From assembly GCF_014356525.2 (NCBI RefSeq), contig NC_052505.1, forward strand, positions 51,526,970 through 51,590,969: DNA of 64,000 bases, written 5' to 3'. Positions 23,759 to 35,262 of this stretch are shown one piece after another (the stretch's first letter is position 1; each line of letters begins with the position of its first letter). The stretch comes from Nilaparvata lugens (Eukaryota > Arthropoda > Insecta > Hemiptera > Delphacidae). The notes beneath the pieces were generated by a model. That model ran no database searches, was not told where the DNA came from, and was given only the letters and a program-made list of their open reading frames with translations. Made by a program: the position numbers and the translations under genes.

Positions 23759-25072
23759 ACCTATTCAATAGGAAATCTAATTATAAATCACAAGATATTA
23801 ATTTTATGATTACTCCAAATTGAACAAACGCATTTTCCCAGTTGCACAAGAGCCTGTTGAATTTTAATCATGATCAAATGCCAAAAGAAGCAATTAGGGA
23901 AGTCTTTTTTGAAAAGAATGCTTCTCTTCACATAGCATTCAATCATGGTTAAAGTTTGACAGGTTTTTGTGCAACCGACCCTATCCTGGATGGCACACTA
24001 CCTGCTGGCTGTTGTTTCTCCATCTCTTTCTATTCAATACCATTTCCTATCTTCTTCCTTGTCTCTCAGTTTCATGGCAACTACTTCTTCGAAACAATGA
24101 CTTTTGTATAATTCATGAGAGAAGAGTTGAAATAAATTCAGAATTATCTAACGTTTTATTGGATAATTCTATCAAGAGAAAAGGTTTCAACCAAAAATGA
24201 ATTATACAGCAGAGAAACATTTTCAGTGGTGCCGGGGGCGAAGCCCTCTGCCGAGTGCAAAGTGCGAGTTATACAGGGTGATTCATAATATGGTAAAATA
24301 TTTCAATACGTGATAGTAGAGGTAAAAATGTTCATATAAACATATATCCATAAACGCTTCATTAGCGAGCTATAGTAGGCTACAGGGTGAAAGATTTCGC
24401 CCGGAATTCAGTTCCTCTGGTGAAATACACCGATGCTGAATTGTTTGGGGACTAGTTTTTGAAAAACTTATGCTGGATTCATATGGAAAAATATCTGAAA
24501 AATTGAATAAAACTAGTCTGGAAGCTGTAGTGTGAGTAGTTTTTGAGAAGAAAGTTGAAATATGCAAAAAATCTAAGTAGAAAAACTCAGACTTCTACGT
24601 TTAATGACTTTCTTTAATGACCAGTAAACAAATAATTTTTCGCAATAAAAATTGTAGGTAATTTAATTCTAAAAAGAATTATGTAAGCTGTGTAAACTTA
24701 ATTCGAATAAAAGTTGAATAAAAGTTGTATTCTTATGTAGTACATTACACTACAAAAATTTGCTGTTTTATGAGGAGAGAACTAATAACTCATAGGTTAT
24801 AGCTGATTGCAAATAAAACATGGATTTTGATAATAGCTGTTCCAAAACAGCTGATTTATTATGTTTTAAATAAGAAAATATTTAAAAGAAATTATCAGCT
24901 GAAAATTATTTTTAGAAATATTTAAGTTCACTGTTGAACAAAAAAAAAACAAAAAAAAAACAAACTGTAAGTTAGGCCTACTGTAAACAAGCTGTGTTTT
25001 TTATTTAATCTATTAACCAGTTATTTGTAACCATTCCACTCTGCTTTTGTGTTAAGTGCTAACTTTTAAAAA

Positions 25073-25152
25073 ATGGCAGGTAATCTTAGACATTATTCAT
25101 ACTCCGAATTAGCTGACATGCATTTAATGTATGGAATGGGACACTACTGTAA
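25073..25152 (+). pseudogene. Transposase N-terminal fragment, split by insertion
   Basis: ATG at 25073 opens MAGNLRHYSYSELADMHLMY, the typical beginning of this mariner-like transposase group. The frame is cut after TGT at 25150 by the insertion starting at 25153. With one TAA copy kept, it continues in frame at 28479 (codons for Asn-Ser-Thr-Glu-Ala), so the insertion is a clean one. Confidence 0.75.
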
Positions 25153-28100
25153 GGCCTCTTTCACACGATAGGAGACATGCAACTTGAACACTGAACAGTG
25201 TTCACGTTTTTTTGTCGAAGTACATTGAGTCAAATCGTGTCTTTCACATGGTGACTCCTATCCAGGAACTTCGTTTTGTCACGTCTTTTCCCCTCGAGGC
25301 AAGCAGAGGCAATATCTAACAACTATATGCCGACGTTTGCTCAAAGTATGACTCATCACTTTTTCTCAAAGTCCAACTTCCTTAAAAATATAGATAGAAG
25401 ATTTCTGATTTCGGATTTGGATTCAGCGACCCCAAATTCTTTAAAGCGTAAGTCCCGTTTTCGAAAATATCCGAAAACAAGGAAGTTATGGCTGTTTTTA
25501 ATAAAGCTTTCTATTATCATATAATTATATGGTAAAAACGAACAGGTACTGTACTATACAGTACGTAAGTACTGTAGCTATTATAATACAACTTACACTG
25601 TATTCGTGTAGGAAATTTGGTAGGTTATTTATCTTGATTTCTGAAAATACCCCAAAATAAGGGAGTAAGATAACTTTTAAAAACCAAAGTTTTCCTGCCG
25701 ATTGAAGAAACATTAAAAATTATTCTAAGACATATTATGTCTTAGAATAAAAACGTGTAACAAATATCAGATCACTATTCAAGCTATCAAGCTTTTCATA
25801 AATTTATTTGTCTCCTCATGGCAGAAGGTTTGCGCCCAACGTTTTCACTTAAACATTTCTATGATTAAATTGTGATAGAGAACATTATCGTATTGATCTT
25901 CTAAATCCAGTTACATGTACATCGATTTTCGTAAAATTGATTTTTTTACCGTTCCTATGAATTCTAAGAATTCTATGAATTGTTTATACAGGTTCATCAC
26001 AGGCCAGGCTGGTCTGAGCTATTCATGACTTTTTTTCAGTATGCATTATCAACTCAGCAGTTCTAATACACAGACATCACTACTTGGAATGCCATGACAT
26101 TTTCTATTCTTTCAATTCCTATTATTACCATAGATCGATTCAGATTAGCACAATGTTTATACTGTATGTTCATAATAGATTTTTCTGATTGTAAAGAGAA
26201 ATAGTCAATAATTGCTGGGAATTTAAAGTAATATTCAACGATTTGAACCTGATAAATTGGATTGTTGAATGACAATTGAAATTCAGTGAATTTTACTGTA
26301 CAATATTCCTTTTCCTCCTATTTTATTGGGTGATGAGTGGAGATGATTTATGATTTCATATTTGGATTCATCTTTTCATAGTTCAATATTTCTTTGGAAA
26401 ACTAGAACTTTTAAAAATTAAAAATGTTTATGTATAAACTTCTCAGGTGTTCAAAAACTTCTTAAAACCTTTGCCTGTCCCTTTGTGAGGTCGGAGTATT
26501 ATTATCTTAGTACATACTATATAATCATATGATAATGGAAAGCTATATTAAAAACAGCTATAACTCCCTTGTTTTCAGGTATTTTTGAAAATGGGACTTA
26601 CGCTTTAAAGAATTTGGGGTCGCTGAATCCAAATCTGAAATCAGAAATCTTCTATCTATATTATTAAGGAAGTTAGACTTTGAGAAAAAGTGATGAGTCA
26701 TACTTTGAGCAAACGTTGGCGTAGTTGTTAGATCTGTTGGCTTATTCGTAAGATCCCCATGTGAAAGTACAGGAGAGCTGCAAAATATGAAATATGATCT
26801 TCCGTAATATGATATTCCAGGAGCGAGGTCTCTGTGTGTGAAACTGGCCTAAGGCCATATATTTCATATTTTGCAGATCATATTTCATATTTTGCAGCTC
26901 TCCTTTACTTTCACATGGGGATCTTACGAATAAGCCAACAGATCTAACAACTACGCCAACGTTTGCTCAAAGTATGACTCATCACTTTTTCTCAAAGTCT
27001 AACTTCCTTAAAAATATAGATAGAAGATTACTGATTTCAGATACTTAGACTAATTTTTAATGTTTCTTCAATCGACAGGAAAACTTTGGTTTTTCAAAGT
27101 TATCTTACTCCCTTATTTTGGGGTATTTTCAGAAATCAGGATAAATTAATATCCTACCAAATTTCCTACACAAATACAGTGTAAGTTGTATTATAATAGC
27201 TACAGTACTTACATACTGTATAGTACAGTACCTGTTCGTTTTTACCGTATAATTATATGATAATAGAAGGCTTTATTAAAAACAGCCATAACTTCCTTGT
27301 TTTTGGAAATTTTCGAAAACGGGACTTATGCTTTAAAGAATTTGGGGTTGCTGAATCCAAATCCGAAATCAGAATCTTTCTATCTTCATTTTCAAGAAAG
27401 ATTGTTTTTGAGAAAAAGTGGTGACCGGAGAGACGTAGAATCACCATGTGAAAGTGACGATTTGTCCGCTAGTATCTCGATCCAAGCTGGTTTCTGCTTG
27501 CCTCGAGGGGGAAAGACGTGACAAAACGAGGTTCCTGGATAGGAGTCACCATGTGTTGCATGATAGGAGATGTGCAACTTGAACACTGAACAGTGTTCAA
27601 GTTTTTTTGTCAAAGTACATTGAGTCAAATCGTGTCTTTCACATGGTGACTCCTATCCAGGAACCTCGTTTTGTCATGTCTTTTCCCCTTGAGGCAAGCA
27701 GAGGCAAGATCTAACAACTACGCCGCCATTTGCTCAAAGTATGACTCATCACTTTTTTCTCAAAGTCTAACTTCCTTAAAAATATAGATAGAAGATTTTT
27801 GATTTCGGATTTGGATTCAGCGACCCCAAATTCTTTAAAGAGTAAGTCCCGTTTTCAAAAATATCCAAAAACAAGGAAGTTATGGCTGTTTTTAATAAAG
27901 CTTTCTATTATCATATAATTATACGGTAAAAACATTCCTTTTCCTCCTATTTTATTGGGTGATGAGTGGAGATGATTTATGATTTCATATTTGGATTCAT
28001 CTTTTCATAGTTCAATATTTTTTTGGAAAACTAGAACTTTTAAAAATCAAAATTGTTAATGTTTAAACTTCTCAGGTGTTCAAAAACTTCTTAAATCCTT

Positions 28101-28478
28101 TGCCTGTCCCTTTGTGATGCAGGAGTATTATTATCTTAGTATGTACTATATAATCATATGATAATGGAAAGCTATATAAAAAAAGGTAGAACTCCCTTGT
28201 TTTCGGGTATTTTTGAAAATGGGACTTACGCTTTAAAGAATTTGGGGTCGCTGAATCCAAATCCGAAATCAGAAATCTTCTATCTATATTTTTAAGGAAG
28301 TTAGACTTTGAGAAAAAGTGATGAGTCATACTTTGAGCAATCTTCAGCATAGTTGTTAGATCTGTCGGCTTATTCTTAAGATCCCCATGTGAAAGTACAG
28401 GAGAGCTGCAAAATATGAAATATGATCTTCCGTAATATGAAATTCCAGGAGCAAGGTCTCTGCCGTGTGAAACTGGCC
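25153..28478. mobile_element. Tandem pair of PIF/Harbinger-like non-autonomous units
   Basis: Outer ends GGCCTCTTTCACACG (25153) and the complement of CGTGTGAAACTGGCC (ending 28478) are flanked by TAA on both sides. A third TAA at 26850-26852, between GGCC ends, divides the insert into unit a (25153-26849) and unit b (26853-28478). Both contain inverted internal blocks: 25531-25720 mirrors 27048-27245; CAAGCAGAGGCAA blocks recur near 25300 and 27700 and inverted near 27490; TTCAGCGACCCCAAATTC recurs in both orientations. There is no transposase, and all ORFs here are chance. TWA duplications with GGCC-starting ends suggest PIF/Harbinger, which is inference. Confidence 0.7.
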
Positions 28479-29082
28479 TAATAGTACTGAAGCAAGACGT
28501 TTGTATCAAGAGAACTTTCCTAACCGAGTATGTCCAAGTTCAAGGTTTTTTGCCACTATTCATCAACGTCTGTCTGAAACAGATTCTTTGATATCCAAAG
28601 AGCACATTTATGCAGGCAGACCCCGATCTACTATGACTGTTGAGTTAGAAGAACAAGTTCTTAATGAAATTTATGAACATCCAGAGAAGAGCACAAGAGA
28701 ATTGTCAGTGCAGTTCAATGTCAATCAATCTATTATTTGGAGGAAACTAAAATAGCAACAATTACATCCATACCACCTCCAGAAAGTTCATACTCTATTG
28801 CAACGAGACTGTATTCCCTGTGCTGGTATTTGCCGATGGTTTTCAGTAAAACTTGTTTACCAAAACTTTTTAACAACCATTTTATTTACCGACGATGCAC
28901 ACTCTCCAAGAACAGCTATCGTTAACGTCCACAACCAACATATTTGGGCAGCTGAGAATCCTCATTCCATCAATCCTAATCTTCCACAACATCAGTTTTC
29001 AGTATACATTTGGGCAAGAATCATAGGAGATCATCTACTTCTGTTTGAGCTTCCTCCCAGGCTTAATGGCATAATCTACTAG
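28479..29082 (+). pseudogene. Mariner-like transposase, internal stop and missing C-terminus (copy 1)
   Basis: Continues the transposase from 25150: EARRLYQENFPNRVCPSSRF, then a helix-turn-helix (KSTRELSVQFNVNQSIIWRK). A TAG at 28753-28755 sits where the next line of the frame reads QQLHPYHLQKVHTLLQRD. The first catalytic Asp region follows (TILFTDDAHSPRTAIVN), then WAAENPHSINPNLPQHQF and LPPRLNGIIY, with a stop at 29080-29082. The second and third catalytic Asp regions are missing. The 3' flank joins directly to the long terminal repeat, so the deletion predates the nested insertions. It is a near-identical twin of 37435-38038. Confidence 0.85.
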
Positions 29083-29193
29083 TCTTTTGGTATAAGTTTA
29101 ATGTCATTTAGATATGCTACTTTCATATAAAAAAAAACTTTTCATAAAAACCGAGCATTCTATTTGCAATCAGCTACAATAACTTATGAGTTA

Positions 29194-31716
29194 TGTGATG
29201 AATCTTTCAAATAGATCTCATGAAAAGAGAGAAAAATTGTGATTACCTTTTAAAATGAAAGAATTTGCTAAAGGAATAGTTAGCGACCGAGCGATAAAGC
29301 TTACTTATCAATAACTGTATATTTGATAAGAGTACCGTTCTGTACTGAATATTTTTCTAGGAAAATTATTCAATAAAATTATAATTATTTTGCGAATAAA
29401 GCACAAATTATTTATGAATTGCTCACTGATTTTGAGGTTACACTTTGTTTACTATCGATCAGATGTTTTTAAAACAGTTCGAACGCAGCTGACTGATTCG
29501 AAGTATTGTCAAATGTCACGCTGGCTTCACGTAAGTTATAATACCATCTCTAAAAAATTAAAACTATCCATAAAGGATCAAGAATTTCAAATAAAAAAAT
29601 AAAATGTATGTGTTATCGTTGAAATTATTTATTATTTAAGAAATTATACTATACGTCAGGTCTTATTGTAACTAAATAGGTCATAGCATGAAATTATATT
29701 ATCGATAAAATGGCAGAAATTAATTATAATAATCTCAAACCTAATAAAAATTGTACAAGAATATTAATTTATTAATAATTTAATTCAACTGAACCACATG
29801 GTAATTAAATCTCTTTGGTAGGTCTAAACCAATCACAGTGCATAGAAATAGCACCAAGACGGTGATCGTTTGAAAGCAACACATGTTAATCTATTATCAG
29901 ACACCAACCCTGCCTTATCAGTTACACTAGCACGTGTACATTGTATGAGAGGAACTATGTCTAGAAGATTAAGCAGTTTTAAGAATTACATAAATTAAAT
30001 TATTATTGTAATTAAAGGAATTGTATTCTACTGCTTGCCACTGACGTCATGTTTACGTCACAAGCGTTCTACCAATGGCAAATTTTTATGCAAATTATTA
30101 CATTGAGATTCAGAGAAGCAAGGTCTAGCCTAAAAGCTTAGAGAAAAGAGCAGCACTTCCCTTTTGAAATCCTTACCGTGTAGATCTCTTTCATAGTTAC
30201 CAAAGACCTATTTGTAAAATTTCTTGTTCGATTTTTAAATGTTCTATTTGTGAGCCGATATTTTAGGCCAATTTATTTGTTATTCGTAAATTTCTGTTTT
30301 CATCAATCGATAAATTTAAAAGCTTAAAGTAAATTATCCCTTAATTAATTCGGTGAAGGAGATATTTAAATTAAAATTCCCCACGTGCTGAAATTGAAGC
30401 CTGGATTGCCGCCGATCAAACGATTTTTGATCTAAAGAAGAAAACCACGACTACCAAGGAATTCACGTGAGTTATAAGTCATAAGGGGCCCCAATCTACG
30501 CTTCGAAAATATTTCAGTGCAGAAAAACATAAATTTTTCTTCGTTAAATTATTGGCCACGCCGACAAGCGCTTTAGCAATTAAGAGTCTAGAATTTATTC
30601 ATATTAATTTATAAGAATTTGTAGTTGATTAACTATCCTCCGCTGCCAGAACCACGTCCCCGAGCATTTAAAAAATATTTTATAATTCATTCTTTCACTA
30701 TTTTTTCAAAACCGTTCAATTTTATCAATTGTAAAATTCTGTTGAATCACGCATGGTATCATGCAAGCACAAGAACATTTTTAACTCCTTCTGTTAATGC
30801 TAATTATTATCAACCTGTAAATCAAATCCTGAATCTGCACTGTATGATTACATATTTTATTGTAATATATTTCAGTTTTGTTAATTCGCTTTCTGAGTTC
30901 GATTATTTCCTAAGCCTGTCAATTATTGTTTCTGATACGTTCTATATCATCAAGAACCGATCGAATACGATCATTGAAATAATTGAATTAAGCTGGATAT
31001 TGGAACAGGTCTAAGTGGATGTAGCGAGTGGGGTCAGATCGAGATATTTATTCTTTGTCCTTACCTGCTCATATATCAGCTTTTATCTGTTACCTACCTC
31101 GACTTAGGAGCGAACACATCAATTGCACAGCAGTGGCAGCCATAGATCATATAAATTCCTACAATAGAGCTTAAACCCGACAAGACTCTGATCTCGAAAT
31201 ATATTCTGAACGATATTTGGTTCAAATACCGTATTTTAATCCTTCAGAACTTATTAGAGACGCAGTCCCGTAAATTATCTACCTCGGGATTTTTGCTCGA
31301 CCTGTATGATTTTGTATGCTCATTCTTCACAGGTAATAATTTTAAGGTATCCGTATTCAGTGTTTAGCGATCGCTACACTACTTATAAAAAATTTTCATC
31401 ATTGTACAATTTGTCATTAGAGGGATCAAGGGTGAGCGAGCGTTTAGGCCTCCCGCGATTCCGACAATTGTATTGAGTCTTGTAGTGAGTCAATCAGTCT
31501 GGTGTTCACTCAGCGTCCTCACACGCCATTGCAAAATTTATAGCCACTACACCACTGACTCAGTGCAAGATTCACTCTACATGTGTGAAGCCATCAAATA
31601 CCGCTCCACATGATTTTCCGGCCCAACGTGAGGCATCTAAATACAGCATTACATCACCCTACGTGTGTTGTCCTATCCTTGGAGGTGAGAGTGACTCCCC
31701 CAGGAAGAGCACCACA
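29194..31716 (+). repeat. 5' long terminal repeat (end position inferred)
   Basis: Identical in start and nearly identical in sequence to 35263-36976 for about 1.71 kb. Differences are a handful of substitutions and 1-2-base indels. The remainder, up to the primer-binding site at 31722, is present only here because the 3' copy is truncated. The CA end near 31716 is inferred. The short open frames inside have no recognisable product. Confidence 0.65.
30042..30049. promoter_or_regulatory. CRE/ATF-type site in the LTR
   Basis: Palindrome TGACGTCA followed six bases later by a half-site (TTACGTCA). It is conserved at 36107-36114 in the 3' LTR. CREB/ATF binding is known for this motif; use in this element is inference. 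Confidence 0.4.
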
Positions 31717-31721
31717 TGATT

Positions 31722-31739
31722 TGGCGCCCAACAGTGATA
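31722..31739 (+). other. Primer binding site, tRNA-Lys-like
   Basis: TGGCGCCCAAC followed by AGTGATAGGC resembles the complement of a tRNA-Lys 3' end used by many LTR elements. About 100 bp earlier a variant unit, CCACATGATTTTCCGGCCCAA then CGTGAGGC, repeats the same context (CCACATGATTT), so the region is duplicated. The mismatches after the first eleven bases lower confidence. Confidence 0.55.
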
Positions 31740-32553
31740 GGCATTGAAGAGGTGGATAATCGACTACGAGGATTATTTAGTTGCTCAGTATACTATAGCG
31801 CTGACAACGAGAAAATTTTTGAAAAATTTATGGTTGTGAATTTCTTCAATTTTAATATTAACTGTTCACTGTTATATAAAATAACAAGAAGTACCATACC
31901 CAATTTTTGAACAGAAAAGAAATTTATCGATTGATGAATTTTTAGAGAAAAAATCGAACTCAGAATTTTATTATCGTGTTATTCGAAAATTGGTCATACT
32001 ATAAGTCATAGGTATAAGAGATATCATAAGAAAGGTCATATTATTTGAAGAATATTAGGTCTATATTGAAACAATTTACAAATATTTACAGAAAAGAGGA
32101 TTGAAGTTATTTACATTTTTAAAAGTTTTTAAAACATAAAGAGGGAAGTAAAATTAAATCACGGATATATTGCGGAATAATTTAAGCAGAGTATCACTGG
32201 TTTTATATAAAATTTTGCGAAGAATACTAGCCCTATATATAGAATTGCGGCAAGAAATTATAAAAGTAAAATATTTATAATAATAATAATAATAAATTAT
32301 AAGAGGCGTACCTTTGTCATCGCATTATCCTGTGTATCCTGTATGTTCTTGTCATTTTTATGTCAACGATATTGCTAATTTGATTCACTTCATCACTGAA
32401 CATATTATTGAAGCACACTTTTGTATTCCTTCACTTCAACGAATTTTTTTTACACTATTTCAACTTGTGGTCATTCATTTGTAATCTTGCACATAACCCC
32501 ACATATTGGCGGTCGTTTCAACGCACTTGCACCTTCACATCATCCAATAAATT

Positions 32554-33882
32554 ATGGAAGAACCACACCGCATCCTGGAGCCCACATCGGCGACTTCAAG
32601 GACGGAAGACGTCGCGCAGGAGAAACGCCCATGCACCGCCGTCCCAGAGGTCCAGACGTCTGTACTTCACACTACAGAATCCCCACCGCTGACCGAAGAC
32701 CACACACTCATCCCGCTATATTGGGCAAACATCATCCTGGAAGTAGTAAAAAATTCATATGAAGGAAACACACGAGCAAATGAAAAAATAATTGAAGAAG
32801 TCCGACAGATGCGGATAGCAAGTGAACAAGGTTTCGAAAAACAGGAACAAAGGTTGAAGGAAGCAGCAGAGGAAAGCAGGATGGTAACACGGCAAATCGA
32901 GGGGGATCATCAGACAATAAAAATCAATATTGGACCAGAGACTGAGCCCATACATGCGAAGGCAGACACACCCAAGAAGGAGGTCATAAAACAGGCAAGC
33001 GAACATGACACATGTATGGAAAACCAACCCACCGAGAATATCAAGACTGAAGTTGCACCGCACGCCGCCGAACGCCGAGAGGGACCGGACGACATCATCC
33101 GCCGAGCCGAGGACGTCATCAATGGCATGGAGGGGCAACCCGTACCACCACCCGCAGAATGCCAAGAGAAGCCGGACGACATCACCCGCCAGGCCGAGGA
33201 CGACATCCATCAGGTAGAGGGACAGCCCATACCGCCGCGCGCCGGACACCAGGAGTCCAAGGACGTTGCCCGCCGAGTAGAAGAGCCGCCTGGACTACCG
33301 ACCGCCCGTATCTCCGAGCCACCGAGGACAACACCTGCAACAGATAAACCCAGTACTCATGAAGATCATCCGCTAAACAATAGAAATGAAACAGAAACAC
33401 ACTACAAATCAAAATCACAACTGAAACTAAAAACCAATGAATCAAAACAACACACAAGCAGCAAAACAATTCAAGAAAGAAGAAAAATATCTGAAAGGAT
33501 CTATTTACACCGCCGTCATATTAGGTTAAAATCTTACATCAAGCTTTCTACTAGCATGCAAGAGAGAAGAACATCATCAAGAAAGGCCTACAATCACCGC
33601 AGTCATGTACGGTTAAAATCAAGCCGACTGTACACCAGCATGCAGAAAAAGAAAAGATTATTTGAAAAAACACACAAACACCACCGGCATGTCAGATTTA
33701 AGGATATCAAACTGCATGTTACCGGCCGACAAAGAGGAAATACGTTTGTAAGAATTGATTTACACCACCGGCACATTCGTTTTAAACCAAGTTTGATAAA
33801 ACGGATAGTTGCAAATTGGAATGAAAACTTGAAACAAATACTGAAATCAAATTTAGATGGGGGCTTAAGGAATAATTTTTGA
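32554..33882 (+). CDS. Unrecognised 442-aa ORF of the LTR element, gag position, with two internal repeat arrays
   Basis: Intact from ATG to TGA. Residues 1-80 are without known motif. About 85-130 form a charged helical stretch (ANEKIIEEVRQMRIASEQ, EKQEQRLKEAAEES), likely coiled coil. About 170-270 contain three acidic ~34-residue repeats built on PDD-I-x-R-x-A-E-D...EGQP-P-P. About 305-440 contain four basic repeats centred on H-R-x-H-[IV]-R-[LF]-K (HRRHIRLK, HRSHVRLK, HHRHVRFK, HHRHIRFK), each preceded by Met-Gln-Glu/Lys-Arg-type helices. Net charge switches from acidic to strongly basic. Position after the primer binding site and the basic tail suggest a gag-type RNA-binding protein, but there is no CCHC knuckle and no similarity I recognise. 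GC content is higher than its surroundings. Confidence 0.65.
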   Translation: MEEPHRILEPTSATSRTEDVAQEKRPCTAVPEVQTSVLHTTESPPLTEDHTLIPLYWANIILEVVKNSYEGNTRANEKIIEEVRQMRIASEQGFEKQEQRLKEAAEESRMVTRQIEGDHQTIKINIGPETEPIHAKADTPKKEVIKQASEHDTCMENQPTENIKTEVAPHAAERREGPDDIIRRAEDVINGMEGQPVPPPAECQEKPDDITRQAEDDIHQVEGQPIPPRAGHQESKDVARRVEEPPGLPTARISEPPRTTPATDKPSTHEDHPLNNRNETETHYKSKSQLKLKTNESKQHTSSKTIQERRKISERIYLHRRHIRLKSYIKLSTSMQERRTSSRKAYNHRSHVRLKSSRLYTSMQKKKRLFEKTHKHHRHVRFKDIKLHVTGRQRGNTFVRIDLHHRHIRFKPSLIKRIVANWNENLKQILKSNLDGGLRNNF

Positions 33883-35262
33883 ATTAATTTGGAAGCTACG
33901 TTGTGAATACATAAATCATCAAACTTGTCATAATCACAGCCTACCCACCAAATCATATCTTTGCAGACTAGCATCTTTCTACTGCAGCCTAGTTAATCAA
34001 CATAACCTAAACTTCGCCACATCTCAGCTAATAAGGAAATATTATTAATTCACTTCAAATGAAGAAAATCGAAATCAACTTTAATAACAGAAGAAATTAA
34101 AACTACGAAACAACCTTAAAAATTTACCAACCTAATCAAGCCATCCGCCTCATGCTACAATCATCACAGAAACAATCGCCTAGTTATATCCGCCCAACTG
34201 GAAAACAAAAACAAAAATTGTATTATCCACAGAAAATAATTATAAATTAGAAATAACATGAAATTAGTAGTGAATAGGAGGAAAGAAAATAAACAAAGTT
34301 TATTTGAAAAAATGTGTAAATCTAACCTCGAAATACAGAATCGATAGGAAAAATCTATTCAGAACCAATGCCTGTTCGATAATTTTCTTCGTCACACCAA
34401 CCAATGTGTGCGAAATCATAGAGTCAATGTTAATGGAATCCAAGCAATATCGTTATTTAATTAATGTAACATATTATTTAATGTGAATTATAAGTAAAAA
34501 AACGCAACCAAAAATATATATTTATGTTAAATTGCACGAAATGCGCATGTTATATGTCATATAAATGTATTACTGAAAAAAGCTAAAAAGAAAATGAAAT
34601 TCTTACCTTCAAATGTGAAATTTATTACTGTTGCATCAAAAGATCATGAATTGAAATTCAAATTGATAAATGTAATCTTAAGGACTTAATATTTGTAACC
34701 AACATTGATAAAAATCAAGAAAGCCATTTCAAGTGTAACCCTGTTTGTACGCAACGTACTAAGCGCAAATAAGGAATTGCTCGAGTCAAACGGTAGACGA
34801 TTGTCAAGTCACCGAAGTAAAATCACACTCTCACCCAATTTATGTAAAAGCCAAACCAAAGAGTCGAAACTTGTAATAACCATGAAAAAATGATGAAAGT
34901 CTATATTTGTTGCAAATACTATTCAAATCTTAAGAAGTAATATGTGAAATCTTGTATAGTTGTTATAGTTATGGGTCTGCTCATAAGCCACCCGTGAATG
35001 GAAGTTGTGGAGTTGTTTTAATGAAGGATCCAAAGAGACCTCATTAATTATTGTATTTCGATTGTATCCAATGAAAGGAACAATCAATTATTTATTTCTC
35101 GTAGCCAAAAGTGCACGATATATTGTTTTTAGTGTTAAATGTTGAGTTTTCGTAGAAGTAAGGAGATAAAATAGTGTATTCATCACAATATCGGATTTTT
35201 CAAATAGTCATTGTTTCGACTCGTCTCCCAATTACCTATTTAAAATATCCTGGGGGCTTTTG
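33883..35262. other. Non-coding 3' part of the LTR element interior
   Basis: AT-rich, without pol or env coding on either strand. A weak G-run (TGGGGGC, about 35250) before the 3' LTR may serve as the polypurine tract. Confidence 0.4.

Noticed and set aside
28072..28509. 145-codon minus frame and its twin at 37127-37465
   Set aside because: Both lie inside the PIF-like MITE unit, where inverted blocks give recurring open frames with no protein similarity.
32732..33469. Several minus-strand frames opposite the LTR element ORF
   Set aside because: They are antisense shadows of the GC-richer 442-codon ORF, with Cys/Leu-rich composition typical of such shadows.
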